Positions 7,989 through 11,167 of a DNA stretch of 11,167 nt are shown here, piece after piece (the stretch's first letter is position 1; each line of letters begins with the position of its first letter). A program made the position numbers and the translations under genes. Source of the stretch: Verrucomicrobiia bacterium (GTDB taxonomy: Bacteria; Verrucomicrobiota; Verrucomicrobiia; Opitutales; Opitutaceae); assembly GCA_030424825.1 (NCBI GenBank), contig JAUHWE010000088.1, forward strand, positions 1-11,167. The letters are read 5' to 3'. The notes beneath the pieces are model-generated. The model did not search any database. It was given only the letters and a program-made list of their open reading frames with translations, and had not been told where the DNA came from.

Positions 7989-10900
7989 TCAACGATCCAT
8001 CGGTTTAAAAAGGAGGACGGGTCCATTGGTCCGGGTAACGACAAGGCGTTGCTGGACAGCCTGTTCTGATGGCAGGATGATCGAGGCGCGTACCTCTCCG
8101 GGGATGCTGATGCCGCTTTTATGAGAACTAATCGGCTTGAAGGTTCCTTGACCGTCATTGGTTAGCAGCATTCCCAGACTGCCGTCAAAGCGACCGGTGG
8201 TAGGTTCGGGTCTGAAGTTATTGCCCGCGTGGAAAAGGTCGGTGTACCCGTCGTTGTTGGCATCCAGAGTGGTAAAAGTGTATATGGGAGCTAATTGACT
8301 TTCCCGAGGTAAGGGGGTGAATCGGAAATGGCCATCCTTGTGTTGATAGAAGATCCCGCTGGCGAGTTCGGTCGCTTCAAGCTTGTGGGTGACTTCAATT
8401 ACCTCCTTCCCAAATATTTCTACCAGGCTGGCTTGGGCAAAATCCTGGAAGCTCCGAAAACGTTGTAGTTGCCGAGGGAATTCGTACTTGAGTTTGCTTA
8501 AGCCACGAATCGGGTAGAGCTCTCCATTGTCATATTGCGCTTCGACGATGCGTAATTTGCTTTCGTCCCCAAAGGGTCCCCAAAAGAGAGTCGCAGGTTC
8601 TTGAGTAGTGGCACGATACTTGGTGTTTAAGCCTAGGTTTCCAGCTGCGATGTCGAGCAACCCGTCGTGATTCAGGTCGGCCACCTCCAGAGTGTTCCAC
8701 CATCCCGTTCTCGTTGCAAGACCTCTAGCGGAAGTCTGGTTGACCAATTGGTTTCCTGTGTTCTCAAAGTAGCTAATCGGTCCCCATTCTAGTGAGAGCA
8801 GAAGGTCCGGTTTTGCGTCCGCATTCATGTCTGCGAATACGGCGTCGGTAACCATGCCAACGTTTGACAATCCGTGTGCCCAATGATCAGATACGTCGAC
8901 AAGTGTCCCGTTCCGATTTTCGTAGAGAAAGCTCCTAGGCGATTCTGGCCAACGCCCCGGCACATAGCGCCCGCCTACGAAAAGATCCATGTCTCCGTCA
9001 TTGTCGATGTCTGCAGCTGCGAGGGCACTCGTGGCTTCGCCATCCTGCGGAGAGGATTCTAAATAGGTAAAGTTGCCTCGGCCATCGTTCAAATAGAGGC
9101 GGTCATTTAATAGTTTGTCGCCTCGCTGGTGGGCCACTCCACCGACAGCGATGAAGAGATCGAGGGCATCGTCTTGGTTAACATCGATAAATAGGGCGTT
9201 CAGGTCATCGGCCTCCGGTATGTCGCTCCATGGTTGGCTTTCCGCTTTTGCGAATCGCTGGTCCGGCTTTCCGAGGTAAAGTGTCCCGCTTTGATTGGTA
9301 GATCCCGTAATAAAGATATCTGTTAGCCCATCGCCGTTGACGTCTCCTCTCGCTAATCCGGGTCCTGTTCCGTTTAACCGCCGAGGCAGCAGTCGTTGGG
9401 ATCCGAGTTCGTCGATCCGCAGGAGGGAGCTTGTGTGGTCCAGTCCCGAATCAGCAGTCGCATCTTCGAATAGCGGGTTCGAAGTTGTCCGCTCCGGGTT
9501 GACAAGTGTCGAAACGGGATCGGGTTGAATGACGGTCATCAGATGACCCGCGGGGACGTTCTCAAAAGTTGAGCGGTTTCCATCTGGCCAGCGGATGGAA
9601 ACGGTATTGGCGTAATCCTCATTTCCCAATCCAAAGTAGGCCAGTGCCGGTTCGCTGGATACGATGCCCCTTTCGGTAAACAGTTGTCTTGTCTGATTGC
9701 CGGAAGCAGTGCTAACGGTGATCTCCGATCCGATTCCGCGAAGATTGGAGCCTTGACCTTTCAGTTCAATAACGAGGCGACTGCCGGAGGCAAAATCATT
9801 ACGGACTACGCTAGGAGGGGCATCGTAGTTGGTGTACACAAGATCTAGATCGCCGTCTCCATCAAAATCGGCGGTGGCGCAGCCGAAAGAGACACCGATG
9901 TGGGCGAGTCCCCATTCCACGGATACGTTCTTGAACGACAGATTCCCCAAATTGCGAAAGGCCATGTTGGGCTCGTTTCGCTCGGGAGCGTTTTTCCAGA
10001 CGGCGGCCCGCCCTTCCAGTGTACGAACGACTTTCTGGCGATCGACAAGGTCCGCATCCACGAAGTTGCGGATCATGCCGTTCGTAAAGTAGAAGTCGAG
10101 CAACCCGTCGCAGTCGAAATCAGCCATGCGGGTTGCCCAGGTCCAGCCAGTGGCTTCCATACCCGCCATGAAGGCCATTTCGTTAAAGTGATCCGTACCG
10201 GAGTTCAGGTACATGGCATTCCACATGTATTGGGGCACGAGTTCAGAAACACGTTCCATTTCCCAAAGTCCGCGTCCCATTTCTTCCATTCCAGCCATGT
10301 AGGAGCTGCGGGTACGGTCTCGCATGTCTGCCACGAAATAGTCTACTAAACCATCGTTGTTTAGGTCGCCGGAGTCGGCTCCCATTGAAAAATAGGTGAC
10401 ATGAGGCAAATTCTCATCCACCATATCAACGAAGGAGCCGTCCTTCTGGTTTAGGTAGAATCGGTCTGGGGTTTCAAAGTCATTGGCGACGTAGAGGTCA
10501 GGCCAGCCGTCGTGGTTCGGGTCAAACCAGATGGCGGTGTGGCCTTGAGAGATTCCCCAGATTCCAGATTCTGCCGCGACATCAGTAAAGCTTCCGTCGC
10601 CATTATTTCTCAATAGGTAGTCGGCTCGTCCGCGAGGGTTTTCGGCGAACCGCAGGATATTGGTGACTAGGTAGGCATCGAGATCGCCATCGCGATCGTA
10701 GTCGGCGAAGTTGGCGTGAACCGAGGCGTCTTTGATGGCCAGGCCATAGGCATTGGCCTTCTCGGTAAAAGTGCCGTCCCCTTGATTGACGAAGAGAAGA
10801 TTGGGCGCGTCATAGCGACAGAGGTAGAGATCCATCCAGCCGTCTTGATTAATGTCAACTGCGGTGGCACCGGCCTTTCCGTCCCTTGTTTCGCTTGCCG

Positions 10901-11167
10901 TTACTCCCGCGTTTTCCGCCATGTCTACGAATTGGAACGGTTCTGTTTGAATATAGAGAGAGCAGGGGCCATTTTTGGATACGGTATAGAAATCAAGCTG
11001 GCCATCGTTGTTAAAGTCGGCCACCGCAAGCCCAGTTTCAACGGCCCCTAGTGTGAGCTCTCTGAATAACTCGCCCCACATGCGCGGATCGCTATAGGTA
11101 TTGGCAGATGTAATACCGGATTCTTCTGGGGAAAATCGGTAGAAAGGTTTTCCGTGTTCTGTGTCGC
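7989..11167 (-). CDS. FG-GAP/VCBS repeat protein with ASPIC/UnbV domain (CRTAC1-like), 5' end outside window
   Basis: The frame is open to the right edge of the window, so the start lies outside. The 1058 visible residues include 28 upstream of the first in-window Met (11081), and these fit the family (SGI...NTYSD), so that Met is not the start. At least 13 Ca-binding-type DxDxDG-like loops are visible, for example DFNNDGQLD, DYDRDGDLD, DFDGDGDLD, DVNGDGLTD and DANNDGYTD. They form two beta-propeller-like blocks, about residues 1-455 and 565-1040. Between them, at about residues 460-545, is an ASPIC/UnbV-type segment (RGIGSEITV ... SIRWPDG). A second FEDATADSGLDH opening marks the start of block two. 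Members of this family are large exported or surface proteins, common near polymer-use loci in Verrucomicrobiota and Bacteroidota, and their function is mostly unassigned; adhesion or glycan binding is the usual guess. The stop is TGA. The family call is firm; the role is not. Confidence 0.93.
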   Translation of the reverse strand, partial: DTEHGKPFYRFSPEESGITSANTYSDPRMWGELFRELTLGAVETGLAVADFNNDGQLDFYTVSKNGPCSLYIQTEPFQFVDMAENAGVTASETRDGKAGATAVDINQDGWMDLYLCRYDAPNLLFVNQGDGTFTEKANAYGLAIKDASVHANFADYDRDGDLDAYLVTNILRFAENPRGRADYLLRNNGDGSFTDVAAESGIWGISQGHTAIWFDPNHDGWPDLYVANDFETPDRFYLNQKDGSFVDMVDENLPHVTYFSMGADSGDLNNDGLVDYFVADMRDRTRSSYMAGMEEMGRGLWEMERVSELVPQYMWNAMYLNSGTDHFNEMAFMAGMEATGWTWATRMADFDCDGLLDFYFTNGMIRNFVDADLVDRQKVVRTLEGRAAVWKNAPERNEPNMAFRNLGNLSFKNVSVEWGLAHIGVSFGCATADFDGDGDLDLVYTNYDAPPSVVRNDFASGSRLVIELKGQGSNLRGIGSEITVSTASGNQTRQLFTERGIVSSEPALAYFGLGNEDYANTVSIRWPDGNRSTFENVPAGHLMTVIQPDPVSTLVNPERTTSNPLFEDATADSGLDHTSSLLRIDELGSQRLLPRRLNGTGPGLARGDVNGDGLTDIFITGSTNQSGTLYLGKPDQRFAKAESQPWSDIPEADDLNALFIDVNQDDALDLFIAVGGVAHQRGDKLLNDRLYLNDGRGNFTYLESSPQDGEATSALAAADIDNDGDMDLFVGGRYVPGRWPESPRSFLYENRNGTLVDVSDHWAHGLSNVGMVTDAVFADMNADAKPDLLLSLEWGPISYFENTGNQLVNQTSARGLATRTGWWNTLEVADLNHDGLLDIAAGNLGLNTKYRATTQEPATLFWGPFGDESKLRIVEAQYDNGELYPIRGLSKLKYEFPRQLQRFRSFQDFAQASLVEIFGKEVIEVTHKLEATELASGIFYQHKDGHFRFTPLPRESQLAPIYTFTTLDANNDGYTDLFHAGNNFRPEPTTGRFDGSLGMLLTNDGQGTFKPISSHKSGISIPGEVRASIILPSEQAVQQRLVVTRTNGPVLLFKPMDR

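Overview
The window is a run of six minus-strand genes, read from the right edge to the left. All but one encode proteins with visible export signals; the first is cut by the window edge, so its N-terminus is unseen. The families suggest an environmental, probably marine, bacterium of the PVC group: a large FG-GAP/VCBS protein with an ASPIC/UnbV domain, a CE1-type esterase, a DUF1080 protein with a long conserved C-terminal part, a DMFase-like protein, an exported FGE-sulfatase-fold protein and a CehA/McbA-type lipoprotein. Verrucomicrobiota is my best guess, with Planctomycetota next. Base composition is about half G+C. Shine-Dalgarno motifs are weak or absent at the starts I inspected, which also fits some Bacteroidota. 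The taxon is an inference from gene content, not from a marker gene.

Layout, in transcription order. (1) 11167-7989: 5'-truncated FG-GAP/ASPIC-UnbV surface-type protein. (2) 7988-7716: a 273-base gap with no recognised gene but with curious open frames. (3) 7715-6624: secreted alpha/beta-hydrolase esterase with a complete Ser-Asp-His triad. (4) 6623-6446: a gap with a perfect extended -10 promoter element. (5) 6445-4832: secreted DUF1080 (LamG-like, 3-keto-disaccharide hydrolase family) protein with a large second region carrying a Cys/His cluster. (6) 4831-4680: a gap with a small reading frame in the same frame as the next gene, separated from it by one amber codon. (7) 4679-3309: N,N-dimethylformamidase beta-subunit-like protein. 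(8) 3304-2438: exported FGE-sulfatase-domain protein lacking the catalytic cysteines. (9) 2415-88: CehA/McbA-type metallohydrolase lipoprotein. (10) The last 87 bases hold only ambiguous gene ends.

Genes 7-9 are packed with gaps of 4 and 22 bases and are very likely one transcriptional unit, possibly started from the promoter before gene 5. The set looks like an extracytoplasmic catabolic cassette: an esterase and a DUF1080 protein acting on glycosides or esters, and two unrelated hydrolase families (DMFase-like and CehA-like) whose named members cleave small amides or N-methylcarbamates. The substrate cannot be read from the sequence. No RNA genes, insertion sequences, CRISPR arrays or phage genes were seen.
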